A DNA stretch of 58,121 nucleotides from Cohnella laeviribosi DSM 21336. Lineage in GTDB: Bacteria; Bacillota; Bacilli; Paenibacillales; Paenibacillaceae. This document shows positions 18,655-27,131 of the stretch, piece by piece. A program made the translations under genes and the position numbers. Location of the stretch: positions 1-58,121 of the forward strand of contig NZ_KB899835.1 of NCBI RefSeq assembly GCF_000378425.1, written 5' to 3'. Each line of letters begins with the position of its first letter. Position 1 is the first letter of the stretch. The notes under the pieces are model-generated. The model was given only the letters and a program-made list of their open reading frames with translations, was not told the DNA's origin and did no database searches.

Positions 18655-18683
18655 TATACTCGAATTAACAAAATTATTCGAGT
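18655..18683 (+). promoter_or_regulatory. -10 box overlapped by an operator-like dyad
   Basis: TATACT (18655-18660) overlaps the first arm of an inverted repeat ACTCGAAT...ATTCGAGT (18658-18683, arms 8 bp, spacing 10). The dyad ends just before the Shine-Dalgarno CAGGAGGT of the 113-residue gene, a position suited to a repressor. No -35 of quality is visible. Confidence 0.4.
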
Positions 18684-18700
18684 TCAGGAGGTGCGGCAGG

Positions 18701-19042
18701 ATGCCTTACGTGCTGAAACACAAGGAGACGGGAGAGCTGCTATCGTATTTGCAGCCGAACGGCGGCGATGCGTTTCGCCGCGGTTTGGCGCTGTGGACAA
18801 CGATGCCCGGCGAAGCCGAACGGGTGGAAGCGCTGGAACGCGCCGGGCTGTTTCGGCTGCTGACGGAGGAGAAGGTAAAGTCGGGACGCCACGATGCGGA
18901 GTGGGAGCTTGTGCAGGAGATGAACCGGTGGCAGCCGGCCGAGCTGAAGGAGGCGCAGGCGCGCCTCGCGCGCGCGATGCTGGAGAGGCGGCCGTTGTCC
19001 AGGCTTTTTCTCAGGAACGGCGAGCTTAAGGCCGAAGAATAG
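18701..19042 (+). CDS. Conserved-looking hypothetical protein, 113 residues
   Basis: No family recognised. The soluble, charged product begins MPYVLKHKETGELLSYLQPN and is mostly helical after residue 50, with heptad-like spacing (ELVQEMNRWQPAELKEAQARLARAMLERR). The ATG follows CAGGAGGT. It is monocistronic, with an operator-like dyad at its promoter and a divergent MFS exporter upstream. Function unknown. Confidence 0.65.
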   Translation: MPYVLKHKETGELLSYLQPNGGDAFRRGLALWTTMPGEAERVEALERAGLFRLLTEEKVKSGRHDAEWELVQEMNRWQPAELKEAQARLARAMLERRPLSRLFLRNGELKAEE

Positions 19043-19079
19043 GAACCGGAGCGATCGCAAGACGACAAAGCAATGGGGT

Positions 19080-20039
19080 TCATTCTTCGCCGATGGCGCC
19101 GCTTTGTTTTATGTCGTTAAATAAGGTGTCGGCGAAAATATGTAAGGGCGTTAATGTTTTTTTGCCGAGATCGCCGGTAAAGACGACCGCGAGTTGGGCC
19201 TCGGGGACGACGATCAGAAATTGTCCCGCGAAACCTTGGGCGTAATAGACGCGGGGGGAAGCCGGGCCTTCGGAGCTTTTTCCGTAAATCCACCAATGGT
19301 AGCCGTACCATCCGTCCCGTCCGGAAGCCGGCAGGCGGGGGAGGGTCGACTCCCGAATCCAGGCGGCCGGCACAACCTGATTTCCTTCCCAGCGGCCGTC
19401 TTCCAGCATCAATCTGCCCAGCTTGAGCAAATCCGCAGGACGCAGAAGCAAGCCGAATCCGCCGATCGAGATGCCTTCCGCGTCGGACGGCCAGCGCCAG
19501 CAATCGATGCCGAGAGGAGCGAACAGATAACGCCCCGCATACTCGGAAGCGGTCATGCCGGTCGCCTTCTGGAGGATGGCGCTGAGCAAATGCGAGCATC
19601 CCGAATTGTACACCATCCGTCTTCCCGGCGGTTCGACCATCTTCCGCTCCAGAATGAAGCGGATCCAATTCGGATTTTGCTCCGAGGGCGGCGGCAAGCT
19701 GCCCCACGCCCCGGCTTCCTGCCATTCGAAACCGGGCGTCATGCCCAACAGATGCTTAAGCGTGACCGGCCTTTTGTCCGGCGGAGCTTCCGGGAAGTAT
19801 TCGGCGACCGACGCGTCCAGCGTCACCAGGTCGCGCCGGCCGAGCGCGATGCCGACAAGCACCGAGAGCACGCTTTTGGTGACGGAGTTTACTTTGTGAA
19901 GCTCGCGTTCCTCTTGGGGGTTGCGAAAGTACGAATAAACCAGGCTGCCGCGCTGCCAGACGAGGCAGGCGTCGATGCGGACGCTACGGATGCGCCCGTC
20001 GAGCGCAAGCAAAGCCGAGTCTCCGATGCCGTATGCCAT
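19080..20039 (-). CDS. Serine hydrolase, beta-lactamase class C family
   Basis: A 319-residue penicillin-binding-protein-like hydrolase. The catalytic SxxK is SVTK near residue 52 and the YxN motif is YNSG near residue 144. LKHLLGMTPGFEW and APLGIDCWRWPSD are typical of the esterase/AmpC-like group (COG1680). There is no signal peptide, so it is probably cytoplasmic and acts as an esterase or peptidase rather than as a resistance enzyme. The ATG follows AGGAG on the minus strand. Confidence 0.85.
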   Translation of the reverse strand: MAYGIGDSALLALDGRIRSVRIDACLVWQRGSLVYSYFRNPQEERELHKVNSVTKSVLSVLVGIALGRRDLVTLDASVAEYFPEAPPDKRPVTLKHLLGMTPGFEWQEAGAWGSLPPPSEQNPNWIRFILERKMVEPPGRRMVYNSGCSHLLSAILQKATGMTASEYAGRYLFAPLGIDCWRWPSDAEGISIGGFGLLLRPADLLKLGRLMLEDGRWEGNQVVPAAWIRESTLPRLPASGRDGWYGYHWWIYGKSSEGPASPRVYYAQGFAGQFLIVVPEAQLAVVFTGDLGKKTLTPLHIFADTLFNDIKQSGAIGEE

Positions 20040-20109
20040 GATTAAAGGACTCCTGTCTGATAAGATGGAAAAAAGTTGGGGATGCTGTGATTTTGGGCAA
20101 CTTTGGATG

Positions 20110-20179
20110 TGGTCAAACGTATATTCTTCCTATATAATAGCTTATCGTTGACATCACGTCCGTTTTTTTATGCTATAAT
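20110..20179 (+). promoter_or_regulatory. Tandem promoters upstream of the 174-residue gene
   Basis: Promoter 1: TGGTCA (20110-20115), 17 bp, TATAAT (20133-20138). Promoter 2: TATAAT (20174-20179) preceded by TGC, an extended -10; a TTGACA at 20148-20153 is 20 bp away, longer than ideal. Confidence 0.55.
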
Positions 20180-20229
20180 GGGAGACAAGGTACGCTTGGA
20201 TCTGCTGCGCTGCGGGAGGGAAACAACTG

Positions 20230-20754
20230 ATGGTTCGGCGTTTTGTCATCGAGGCGGTCATGCTCGCCACATACGGCCAACTGCTTCTGCCGAAACGTCC
20301 TGTCGAATACAGGATTCCATATTCAACGGTCATGGAGCTATACGATATGAAAGACAGCCCGGAACCGATCATGCCGGAACCGGCGGACGACCGGCACGTC
20401 AAAGAAAAAATCGGGGAAATGATCCGTTTTTTCGAAGAAACGTTTAACCGTAAAAAGCTGGAACGTGCGCTGGTTGCGCCGTGGAGGGAAAGCCCTCCTC
20501 TGCCGATCAACGAACACGTGACGCTCGTCGTCGTCAACGCGGTCGAAAACATGCAGTACGGCGAGTTGCTCGACCCGATCGAGACGGAGCTCGTTCTTGC
20601 GTCTTTGCGACTGCAGTGCCCGATTTTGACGGATCAGATCGAGTTCCAGGATAAAGTGATCCAGAACAGCATTCCGGTGCTGCTTTACGACATCGACGAT
20701 TTTGAGTTCGCGTTGGAAGAAGACGTTCCGACGACCGACGGATATTTCAATTGA
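20230..20754 (+). CDS. Conserved hypothetical protein, 174 residues
   Basis: Function unknown. The soluble, acidic product begins MVRRFVIEAVMLATYGQLLLPKRPVEYRIPYSTVMELYD, has a helical acidic middle (KEKIGEMIRFFEETFNRKKLERAL) and ends DIDDFEFALEEDVPT. There are no membrane spans and no recognisable catalytic motif. The ATG follows GGAGGGAAAC. Two sigma-A-like promoters precede it and a hairpin follows, so it is its own unit. I recall similar proteins in other paenibacilli but no assigned role. Confidence 0.7.
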   Translation: MVRRFVIEAVMLATYGQLLLPKRPVEYRIPYSTVMELYDMKDSPEPIMPEPADDRHVKEKIGEMIRFFEETFNRKKLERALVAPWRESPPLPINEHVTLVVVNAVENMQYGELLDPIETELVLASLRLQCPILTDQIEFQDKVIQNSIPVLLYDIDDFEFALEEDVPTTDGYFN

Positions 20755-20756
20755 TC

Positions 20757-20778
20757 AGCTGCCGCAAGTCCGGCGGCT
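20757..20778 (+). terminator. Terminator after the 174-residue gene
   Basis: AGCTGCCG (20757-20764) pairs with CGGCGGCT (20771-20778), with one G-T pair and a 6-base loop, followed by TTTTCT. It overlaps the stop region of the gene. Confidence 0.6.
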
Positions 20779-20883
20779 TTTCTCGTTTAGGGGGCCAAGA
20801 AGCGCTTGACGGCGGCGATGTTGCCATTAGGAGAAGTATGGTAAAATAAAGCGAATGCCATCTTATCGCGAGGAGGAAATGAA

Positions 20884-21198
20884 GTGCTGGTAACGACAAC
20901 GCCAAATGTGGAAGGATACCGCATCACGAATTATTACGGATTGGTCACGGGTGAAGCGATTATGGGCGCCAACATCGTCCGGGATTTTCTGGCCTCGATT
21001 ACCGACGTGATCGGAGGTCGTTCCGGCACTTACGAGAACAAGCTGAAGGAAGCCCGGGACATCGCGATTTCCGAAATGGTGGCCGACGCCCAGCGGCTCG
21101 GCGCGAATGCGGTTGTCAGCGTCGACGTCGATTACGAAGTCGTTCGCGAAGGCATGCTGATGGTGGCGGTCAGCGGCACGGCCGTTCGTGTGGAATAA
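20884..21198 (+). CDS. YbjQ family (UPF0145) protein
   Basis: A 104-residue protein of the YbjQ/UPF0145 family, thought to form pentamers. The family pattern is clear: [21 protein letters not shown] at the start, the [15 protein letters not shown] helix, [13 protein letters not shown] and a C-terminal [10 protein letters not shown] strand. The biochemical role is unknown, although heavy-metal binding has been proposed. GTG start after GAGGAGG. The aldo/keto reductase follows 21 bp downstream and may be co-transcribed. Confidence 0.9.
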   Translation: MLVTTTPNVEGYRITNYYGLVTGEAIMGANIVRDFLASITDVIGGRSGTYENKLKEARDIAISEMVADAQRLGANAVVSVDVDYEVVREGMLMVAVSGTAVRVE

Positions 21199-21219
21199 CC
21201 GAAAAGGAGCGTTCGAGCC

Positions 21220-22131
21220 ATGAAGTATCGCAGGCTTGGCAGTACCGGTTTGCGCGTATCGGTCGTCGGCATCGGCACCTGGCAGTTCGGCGGGGAATGG
21301 GGCAAAGCCTACGATCAAAAGGAAGCCGACGCCATCATCGGCCGGGCGAAGGAGCTCGGCATCAATCTGATCGATACGGCGGAATGCTACGGCGACCATT
21401 TGTCCGAATCGCTCGTCGGGGGCGCGATTGCCGGCAACCGCGGGGATTGGATCGTCGCCACCAAGTTCGGCCATCATTTTCACGGACCGTTCAAGCGGAC
21501 CGACGTATACGATCCCGAGGATGTCGTCCGGCAGTTGGAACATTCGCTAAGGGCTTTGAAAACGGACTATATCGATTTGTATCAATTCCATTCCGGCCCC
21601 GACGCCTCTTTCGACCAGGACGCGCTGTGGGACACGCTCAACCGCCAGGTTGAAGCCGGGAAGATCCGCTATTTGGGCATTTCCATCGGCTCCAACAAGA
21701 ACATTCACCAGACATCCAAGGCGACGGAAGTGGGGGCGAAGGCGATCCAGGTCGTTTACAACCGGCTGGACCGGGGACCGGAAGAGGAAGTGTTTCCTTC
21801 CTGCATCGAGCAGGATTTGGGCGTTCTCGCCAGGGTTCCGCTGGCCAGCGGCTTCCTGAGCGGCAAATACCGCCCGGGCGCGCGGTTTGGCGACAACGAT
21901 GTGCGCTCCCGCCGCAATGAGGAGGAGCAGGACCGGCTGCTGCGCGAAGTGGAGCACATTCGCGCGACCGAAGTGCCGGAAGGCGTCGATATGGCGGCAT
22001 GGGCGCTTGCCTGGTGCCTGAAGCACCCGGCCGTAACGTGCGTCATCCCCGGCTGCAAAGACGCCGCACAGGTCGAGGCCAACGCCGCGGCGATCGCGCT
22101 GGTCGAGCCCGGTCACCCGCAGGACGCGTAA
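21220..22131 (+). CDS. Aldo/keto reductase
   Basis: A 303-residue NADPH-dependent TIM-barrel oxidoreductase. Catalytic residues lie in NLIDTAECYG (Asp, Tyr), ATKFGHH (Lys) and DLYQFHSGP (His), and the C-terminal cofactor site is VTCVIPGCKD. It reduces aldehydes or ketones; closest in style to the YhdN/IolS group of general stress reductases. The ATG follows AAGGAGCG. It lies between YbjQ and the SRAP gene. Confidence 0.9.
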   Translation: MKYRRLGSTGLRVSVVGIGTWQFGGEWGKAYDQKEADAIIGRAKELGINLIDTAECYGDHLSESLVGGAIAGNRGDWIVATKFGHHFHGPFKRTDVYDPEDVVRQLEHSLRALKTDYIDLYQFHSGPDASFDQDALWDTLNRQVEAGKIRYLGISIGSNKNIHQTSKATEVGAKAIQVVYNRLDRGPEEEVFPSCIEQDLGVLARVPLASGFLSGKYRPGARFGDNDVRSRRNEEEQDRLLREVEHIRATEVPEGVDMAAWALAWCLKHPAVTCVIPGCKDAAQVEANAAAIALVEPGHPQDA

Positions 22132-22201
22132 ACCGGCGAATAAAAATGCAAAACAAGCAGATACTGGGACGAGATCAGCGAAAAGGCGGGTGCTCTGTCC
22201 C

Positions 22202-22876
22202 ATGTGTCAGCGTTTTTCCCTTACGGCCGAATGGCCGGAGCTAAGCGATCGTTTCCGGATTCACCGGTTCGAGAGCGAATATCGTCCGAGGTACAATATT
22301 TCCCCCACCCAGACCGTATCGGTCGTCGTGGAGGAGAGCCGGGAGCGCATTCTGGTCGATGCGCGCTGGGGCTTTATCCCGTACTGGTCGAAGGACGCGG
22401 TCAATGCCGACGGGCGGTCTGTCGGCGACCGATCGATCTTCAGGCGGATCGTCAACAAGCAGCGCTGCGTCATCCCGTGCAGCGGGTTCTACGGCTGGAT
22501 TTCCAACCGCAAAGTTTATCAGCCGGTCCGGTTCGTGTTTCGGGATCGCCGAACCTTCGCCGTTCCCGGCTTTTACGAAATATGGCCGCGCGTGGACGGC
22601 AAGGAGATCCGCGCATGCACGATGGTAACGACGACGCCGAACGGGCTTGTCGAGGGCTTTGCCGACCGGATGCCCGCCATGCTCGACGAAGCCGGCATCG
22701 ACGAATGGCTGAGCGAAGGGAACGTGGAGTACAGGCGCGTCTTTCCGCTCATTCGGGAGCTTCCCGAACGGGAGATGGACATGTATCCCGTCGGCGGATA
22801 CGTGAACGATACCGCCTACGAATCGCCGGCGTGCGTGGAGCCGATCCGCTCCGTCTATGCGGCGCTTCGAAGATAA
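22202..22876 (+). CDS. SRAP (HMCES/YedK) family protein with altered active site
   Basis: The family forms a covalent thiazolidine link between Cys2 and abasic sites in single-stranded DNA. Starting at ATG 22202 gives 224 residues beginning MCQRF, so Cys2 and Asn32 (YNISPTQ) are kept, and an Asn is present at 68. Two other residues are not: the usual GFYEW glutamate is Gly98 (GFYGW), and the histidine of the HDRMP motif is Ala154 (FADRMP). Cys2-dependent crosslinking might survive, but reversal and catalysis would be altered. A hairpin follows the gene. Confidence 0.85.
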   Translation: MCQRFSLTAEWPELSDRFRIHRFESEYRPRYNISPTQTVSVVVEESRERILVDARWGFIPYWSKDAVNADGRSVGDRSIFRRIVNKQRCVIPCSGFYGWISNRKVYQPVRFVFRDRRTFAVPGFYEIWPRVDGKEIRACTMVTTTPNGLVEGFADRMPAMLDEAGIDEWLSEGNVEYRRVFPLIRELPEREMDMYPVGGYVNDTAYESPACVEPIRSVYAALRR

Positions 22877-22884
22877 GACGTAGA

Positions 22885-22909
22885 AGCCTCCGCGTCTGGC
22901 GCGGAGGCT
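22885..22909 (+). terminator. Terminator after the SRAP gene
   Basis: Perfect 10-bp arms AGCCTCCGCG and CGCGGAGGCT with a 5-base loop, followed by CTTTG. It lies in the gap before the CobW gene. Confidence 0.65.
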
Positions 22910-22934
22910 CTTTGCTGACGAAGGAGAGAGAAAC

Positions 22935-23888
22935 GTGGACAAGACGGTCGAGGTCTATTTGTTATCCGGTTTTTTGGGGAGCGGAAAAACGACGCTGCTT
23001 AAGCGTCTTGTCGAGGACGCCAAGTCGAAAGGGCTGAAGCCGGCCGTTCTGATGAACGAGGCGGGCGAGGTGAACCTGGATGCGCTTGTCCTTGACGCCT
23101 CCGTCCCGATGGCCGAAATGCTCGGGGGCTGCATCTGCTGCTCGATCCGCGCCGATGTGGGAATGGAACTGCTTCAGCTTGTGGAGCGGCATTCCCCGGA
23201 CGTGGTATGGATCGAATCGACAGGCGTTGCCAAGCCCCTGGAAATCATCGATGCCGTATCCGACGTTTCGATGTATGCCAAAGTCGAATTGCGCGACAAT
23301 ATTACGGTCGTCGACGCCCGCCATCTGCTCGACAGGGTCAGAATCGGCTCGGGTAAAACGCTGAAGCTGATGATCGAGCAAATCCGCGCATCCTCGCTGA
23401 TCGTGTTGAACAAAACGGATTTGGTCGGCGAGGACGAGCGAAACGAACTGATCGAATGGCTGAGCGAATGGAACGCGTCCGCGCAGGTCGTGCCGGCGGT
23501 CCGCTGCGAGTTCGATCTTTCGCTGGTCGGAAGCCGCCGTCACGAGTGCGATCGGATCGGGAAGGAGCCTGATCGCCGGGATCATCACGACCACGGCCAC
23601 AGCCATATCGGCACGCTGACCTGCTATTTGGACGGGCCGCTGGACAGCCGGGCCTTTGAACAATGGATGCGCGCCTTGCCGGAAGGCGTCTACCGCGCGA
23701 AGGGCATCGTGACGTTCCGCGACACCGCCAGCCGCTTCCTGTTCCAATATGCGTACCGCGCGCTGGATTTCATGCGGATCGCCCCGCAGAAAACCGTTCA
23801 CGACGTGGCCGTTTTCATCGGCGACGATATTCCGGCGGAACGGCTCAAGCGGGAGCTTGCGGAGCTGACCTTAGCCGCGCTTTCCTGA
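22935..23888 (+). CDS. CobW/P47K family GTP-binding metallochaperone
   Basis: A 317-residue G3E GTPase. P-loop GFLGSGKTT near residue 11, metal-binding CxCC in GGCICCSIR near 65, ESTG (Walker B region) near 93, NKTD near 156, a His-rich loop DHHDHGHSH near residue 217 and a CobW C-terminal domain. Such proteins deliver zinc or cobalt to client enzymes. The client and metal cannot be told; no Zur site or zinc uptake genes are adjacent. It starts with GTG after AAGGAGAG. Confidence 0.88.
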   Translation: MDKTVEVYLLSGFLGSGKTTLLKRLVEDAKSKGLKPAVLMNEAGEVNLDALVLDASVPMAEMLGGCICCSIRADVGMELLQLVERHSPDVVWIESTGVAKPLEIIDAVSDVSMYAKVELRDNITVVDARHLLDRVRIGSGKTLKLMIEQIRASSLIVLNKTDLVGEDERNELIEWLSEWNASAQVVPAVRCEFDLSLVGSRRHECDRIGKEPDRRDHHDHGHSHIGTLTCYLDGPLDSRAFEQWMRALPEGVYRAKGIVTFRDTASRFLFQYAYRALDFMRIAPQKTVHDVAVFIGDDIPAERLKRELAELTLAALS

Positions 23889-23906
23889 AGGTCGTAAGCC
23901 GCTTCG

Positions 23907-24386
23907 TTACAGCACGCGTCTTGCCGTCGTGTAGTGCTTGTCCCACCAGCCCGAATTCAGGTTCGAAATCGTCACGCCCGGAGCGCCGTAGGTGTGCAGA
24001 ATTTTGCCGTTGCCGATATAAATGGCGACGTGGTGAATCGGGGAATAGAAAAAGACGAGATCGCCCGGCTTCAGGTTGCTGCGGGACACGTACTTGCCGC
24101 TTTTCGCTTGTTCCTTCGACGTGCGGGGAAGGTAGACGCCGTACAAGCCGTACAGATATTTCGTAAACGAAGAGCAGTCGAACGAGCTCGTATTGCCGAC
24201 TTTGGCGCCGAACTTATATTTTACGCCGAGGTATTGTTTGCCCTTGGCGATGATTTGGCTAGCCTTGGACTCGGAAGCCGTCGCCGCATTCGCTTTGGCC
24301 GGGACCGCTTCGAACGCGCCCGTCAACAAAACGGCAAAGGCGAGGAAAGATGCAACGAATGTTTTGTAAAAGGAATTTTTAAACAT
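23907..24386 (-). CDS. Secreted NlpC/P60 peptidoglycan endopeptidase
   Basis: A 159-residue exported cell-wall hydrolase. The signal peptide covers about residues 1-34 (basic start, hydrophobic AFLAVLLTGAF-like core, cleavage after NAA). The NlpC/P60 domain has the catalytic cysteine in FDCSSFTKYLYG near residue 70 and histidine in HHVAIYIGNG near 118. It would cleave D-Glu-diaminopimelate linkages. No LysM or SH3 binding domain is present, so it is a minimal enzyme. A strong Shine-Dalgarno AGGAGGTA precedes the start, and an extended -10 TGCTATAGT lies at 24423-24431. Confidence 0.92.
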   Translation of the reverse strand: MFKNSFYKTFVASFLAFAVLLTGAFEAVPAKANAATASESKASQIIAKGKQYLGVKYKFGAKVGNTSSFDCSSFTKYLYGLYGVYLPRTSKEQAKSGKYVSRSNLKPGDLVFFYSPIHHVAIYIGNGKILHTYGAPGVTISNLNSGWWDKHYTTARRVL

Positions 24387-24575
24387 TTTCTAGGTACCTC
24401 CTGTATATCTGGATGTGCCCCCACTATAGCACAGATTTTTTAACCACCATTTCCCTCTAAGAGAATGAAAGCTCGGCGGACAAGGAAAATGAAGAGTAAA
24501 TGAAAATAAAATAAAAAAATTCTCATCTTCGAATCTTTGAAAAAATCTCCAAAAATAGAGGGGTGACCGCAATCC

Positions 24576-24839
24576 ATGCAAGTTGAAATTCTCGGCGCCA
24601 CGTTGAAATACGACGAACAGCAAGGGTATGTCGGACAAGTCCAGTTCGCTGTTAAGGGGCATAAGCAGCCTTACGAAATGACGCTGCAGAGCGACGAAGG
24701 GTCCGAGTGGAGCTACTCGCTGCTGTTTTTGAACGAATCAGGAGACGAAAACGAAATTATCGCCGTGGAAGAGGAGATCGACCGCAACGACGAACTGTTC
24801 GAACGGCTCGTGGCGGCGGCGCAAGAATCGCTGGAATGA
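24576..24839 (+). CDS. Hypothetical protein, 87 residues
   Basis: No family recognised. The product is acidic (DEGSEWSYSLLFLNESGDENEIIAVEEEIDRNDELFERL), with a beta-rich N-terminal half and a helical C-terminus, no signal and no membrane segment. The frame start is supported by GAGGGGTG upstream, and a clear terminator follows. It lies alone between nlpC (divergent) and helD. Confidence 0.65.
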   Translation: MQVEILGATLKYDEQQGYVGQVQFAVKGHKQPYEMTLQSDEGSEWSYSLLFLNESGDENEIIAVEEEIDRNDELFERLVAAAQESLE

Positions 24840-24857
24840 AACGGCGGACGCAAAAAG

Positions 24858-24900
24858 CAATCGGCCCCTTTCCGCCAAAAGCGGATCAAGCGGCCGATTG
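24858..24900 (+). terminator. Terminator after the 87-residue gene
   Basis: CAATCGGCC (24858-24866) and GGCCGATTG (24892-24900) pair perfectly. Inside, TCCGC and GCGGA form a second stem. TTTGTTTT follows. Confidence 0.75.
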
Positions 24901-25004
24901 TTTGTTTTGGCGCCGGTTGATTTACAGAGGCAGGTAAGCTAGAATTATAAGTCCGTGAAATTGCATGATTTTGGAAAATCATTAAACCGAAGGAGGGACA
25001 AAAC

Positions 25005-27095
25005 GTGTCTCCCGACGAGAAATTCGACGAGGAAGCGAAGCGGCTCGAACGGGTGCGGGAGTTGATACGCGCCCAAATGGAACGGATCGGCCCCCGGTAT
25101 GCCGGCAACGATTACACGGAGCAGGTGCTCGATTCGCACCGTCAGGAGCGAAAGCGGCGCCTTGCCGCGGCCGACCGCGAGCCGTACTTCGGCAGGCTTG
25201 ATTTTCGCGAGGAAGGAAAGGAGCGGACCGACCCGATCTATATCGGCAAATTCGGGGTAAGCGACTTGGCGGATCAGACCCCGCTTGTGATCGATTGGCG
25301 GGCTCCGATCGGCAGTTTGTTTTATTCGTTTGCCGGCGGCGATCCCCGCGTCGCGTACGAATCGCCGGAAGGCGTCGTCCACGGGACCGTCTCGCTCAAA
25401 CGGAACGTGCTGATCCGTCAAGGCGAGCTGCAGCGGGTCGTCGACAGCTATGCGGAAGGGCAGGAGCAAGAAGCGGTGACGGACGAGTTCCTGCTTCATC
25501 GGCTGGGCGAAAGCAAAGACAACCGGCTGCGCGACATCGTCTCGACCATTCAGCAGGAGCAGGACGCCATTATCCGGACGGAGAAAAACAAAATTCTGTT
25601 CGTGCAGGGAGTGGCCGGGAGCGGAAAGACGACCGTGGCGCTTCACCGGCTGGCCTATTTGCTGTACCGCTACCAGGACCGCCTCCGAGCCGACAGGATG
25701 ATGATTCTGGCGCCGAACCGGATGTTTCTCCAATACATATCCGGCGTGCTGCCGGAGCTCGGCGTCGGCGACATCCGCCAGACGACCTTTGCGGAATGGG
25801 CGCTGGAACTGCTTGGAGAAGGAGTCGAGCTGCAGGACTCGGACACGGAGCTGGCGCGCTGGTTCGAGCGCAAGACGACGGCGCGGGAGCTGGACGAAGC
25901 GCCGGGCCGGCGGAAGGGCAGCCTGGAGATGCTCCGGCGAATCGATGCGGCTCTCCTTGCGCTGGAAACGAATCTGATTCCGGACGAGCCGTTTCGTCCC
26001 GCGCCCGATCTCTGGCTGCCGGCCGAACAAATCCGCGCATGGTTCCGGGAAGAGCCGGCGGACGAACCGCTCATGAAGCGGAGGGAGCGACTGACCGCAA
26101 GGCTCAGGCGGTGGATGGAAATCGAAATCGGCCGCAACCGCTGGAGCGACAAGACGGTCAGGGCCAACGCCACGGCCAAATGGAAGGCGTATGTCCGCAA
26201 GCTCCCGCAGCCGGACGCCTGCGCATTTTACACGAAGCAGGTGCTGGGCGAAGCCGTTTCCGCCGCCGGAAAGGCCGCAAAGGGAAGCAAGCGCCCTGCG
26301 GCTGTCGCCGCGGAAGACCTTCCGGCGCTGGCCTATATTCAGCTTCGTCTGTACGGAGCCGGCAATACGCCGTTCTACGACCATATTGTGATCGACGAAG
26401 CCCAGGATTACAGCCCGCTGCAGCTCGCCGTGCTGAAGGAAAGACAGCGCGTTCCTTCCATGACGGTTCTGGGCGACCTGCAGCAGGGCATTCACGGCTA
26501 TATCGGCATCCGGAACTGGGATGAGCTGACGGAAGTCTTCGACCGCGCCGACACCGCCTATTACGAGCTGGACCGGAGCTACCGCTCGACGACGGAAATC
26601 ATCGAATTCGCCAACCGGATATTGGCCGGAATGGAAGGGGGCGTCAAACCGGCGAAGCCGGTATTCCGCAGCGGCAGGCCGGTCGAAACGGAAGCGGTGG
26701 GCGAGACGGATCCGGCGGATGCCGTTGCGGGCGTGATTCGGCAATGGCTGCAGGACAAGGAACTGCATACCGTGGCGGTGCTGTGCCGCACGGCGGCGTC
26801 ATGCGAGCGGTTGCACGCGGCGCTTGGGGAACGCGGCATCGCGGCGACGCTGGTCAAGGCCAAACAGCAGGACTACGAAGGGGGGCTGACCGTCGTTCCC
26901 GCGTATTTGTCCAAAGGCTTGGAATTCGACGCGGTGCTCATTCCCGACGCCGACGAAGACCAATACGGGCCGCAGGACGCCAAGCTTCTGTATGTCGCCT
27001 GCACGCGGGCCCTGCACAGGCTGAAGCTGCTTTACCGGAACCGGTTGACGCCTCTATTGGCACAGGATGAGAACCACAGGCCGCCTGTGCTATAA
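25005..27095 (+). CDS. helD: HelD-like UvrD/Rep-family helicase
   Basis: A 696-residue SF1 ATPase of the HelD type, which in Bacillus binds RNA polymerase and releases stalled complexes. There is an N-terminal coiled-coil arm (about 1-60), the family block FGVSDLADQTPLVIDWRAPIG near residue 85, Walker A GVAGSGKTT near 205, DEAQDYSPLQ near 465, and UvrD C-terminal motifs including YRSTTEI near 527 and ..YVACTRALHRL near the end. Somewhat shorter than the B. subtilis protein. GTG start after AAGGAGGG. The alternative, a DNA helicase IV role, is less likely given the N-terminal arm. Confidence 0.87.
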   Translation: MSPDEKFDEEAKRLERVRELIRAQMERIGPRYAGNDYTEQVLDSHRQERKRRLAAADREPYFGRLDFREEGKERTDPIYIGKFGVSDLADQTPLVIDWRAPIGSLFYSFAGGDPRVAYESPEGVVHGTVSLKRNVLIRQGELQRVVDSYAEGQEQEAVTDEFLLHRLGESKDNRLRDIVSTIQQEQDAIIRTEKNKILFVQGVAGSGKTTVALHRLAYLLYRYQDRLRADRMMILAPNRMFLQYISGVLPELGVGDIRQTTFAEWALELLGEGVELQDSDTELARWFERKTTARELDEAPGRRKGSLEMLRRIDAALLALETNLIPDEPFRPAPDLWLPAEQIRAWFREEPADEPLMKRRERLTARLRRWMEIEIGRNRWSDKTVRANATAKWKAYVRKLPQPDACAFYTKQVLGEAVSAAGKAAKGSKRPAAVAAEDLPALAYIQLRLYGAGNTPFYDHIVIDEAQDYSPLQLAVLKERQRVPSMTVLGDLQQGIHGYIGIRNWDELTEVFDRADTAYYELDRSYRSTTEIIEFANRILAGMEGGVKPAKPVFRSGRPVETEAVGETDPADAVAGVIRQWLQDKELHTVAVLCRTAASCERLHAALGERGIAATLVKAKQQDYEGGLTVVPAYLSKGLEFDAVLIPDADEDQYGPQDAKLLYVACTRALHRLKLLYRNRLTPLLAQDENHRPPVL

Positions 27096-27096
27096 T
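27088..27096 (+). promoter_or_regulatory. Extended -10 promoter for the metallophosphoesterase
   Basis: TGCTATAAT (27088-27096) is a perfect extended -10, overlapping the helD stop codon and 35 bp before the next ATG. No matching -35 is seen, as is common for extended -10 promoters. Confidence 0.5.
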
Positions 27097-27131
27097 CTAT
27101 CAAAAATAGACAAAGGGGCCTCTCCGAATCT

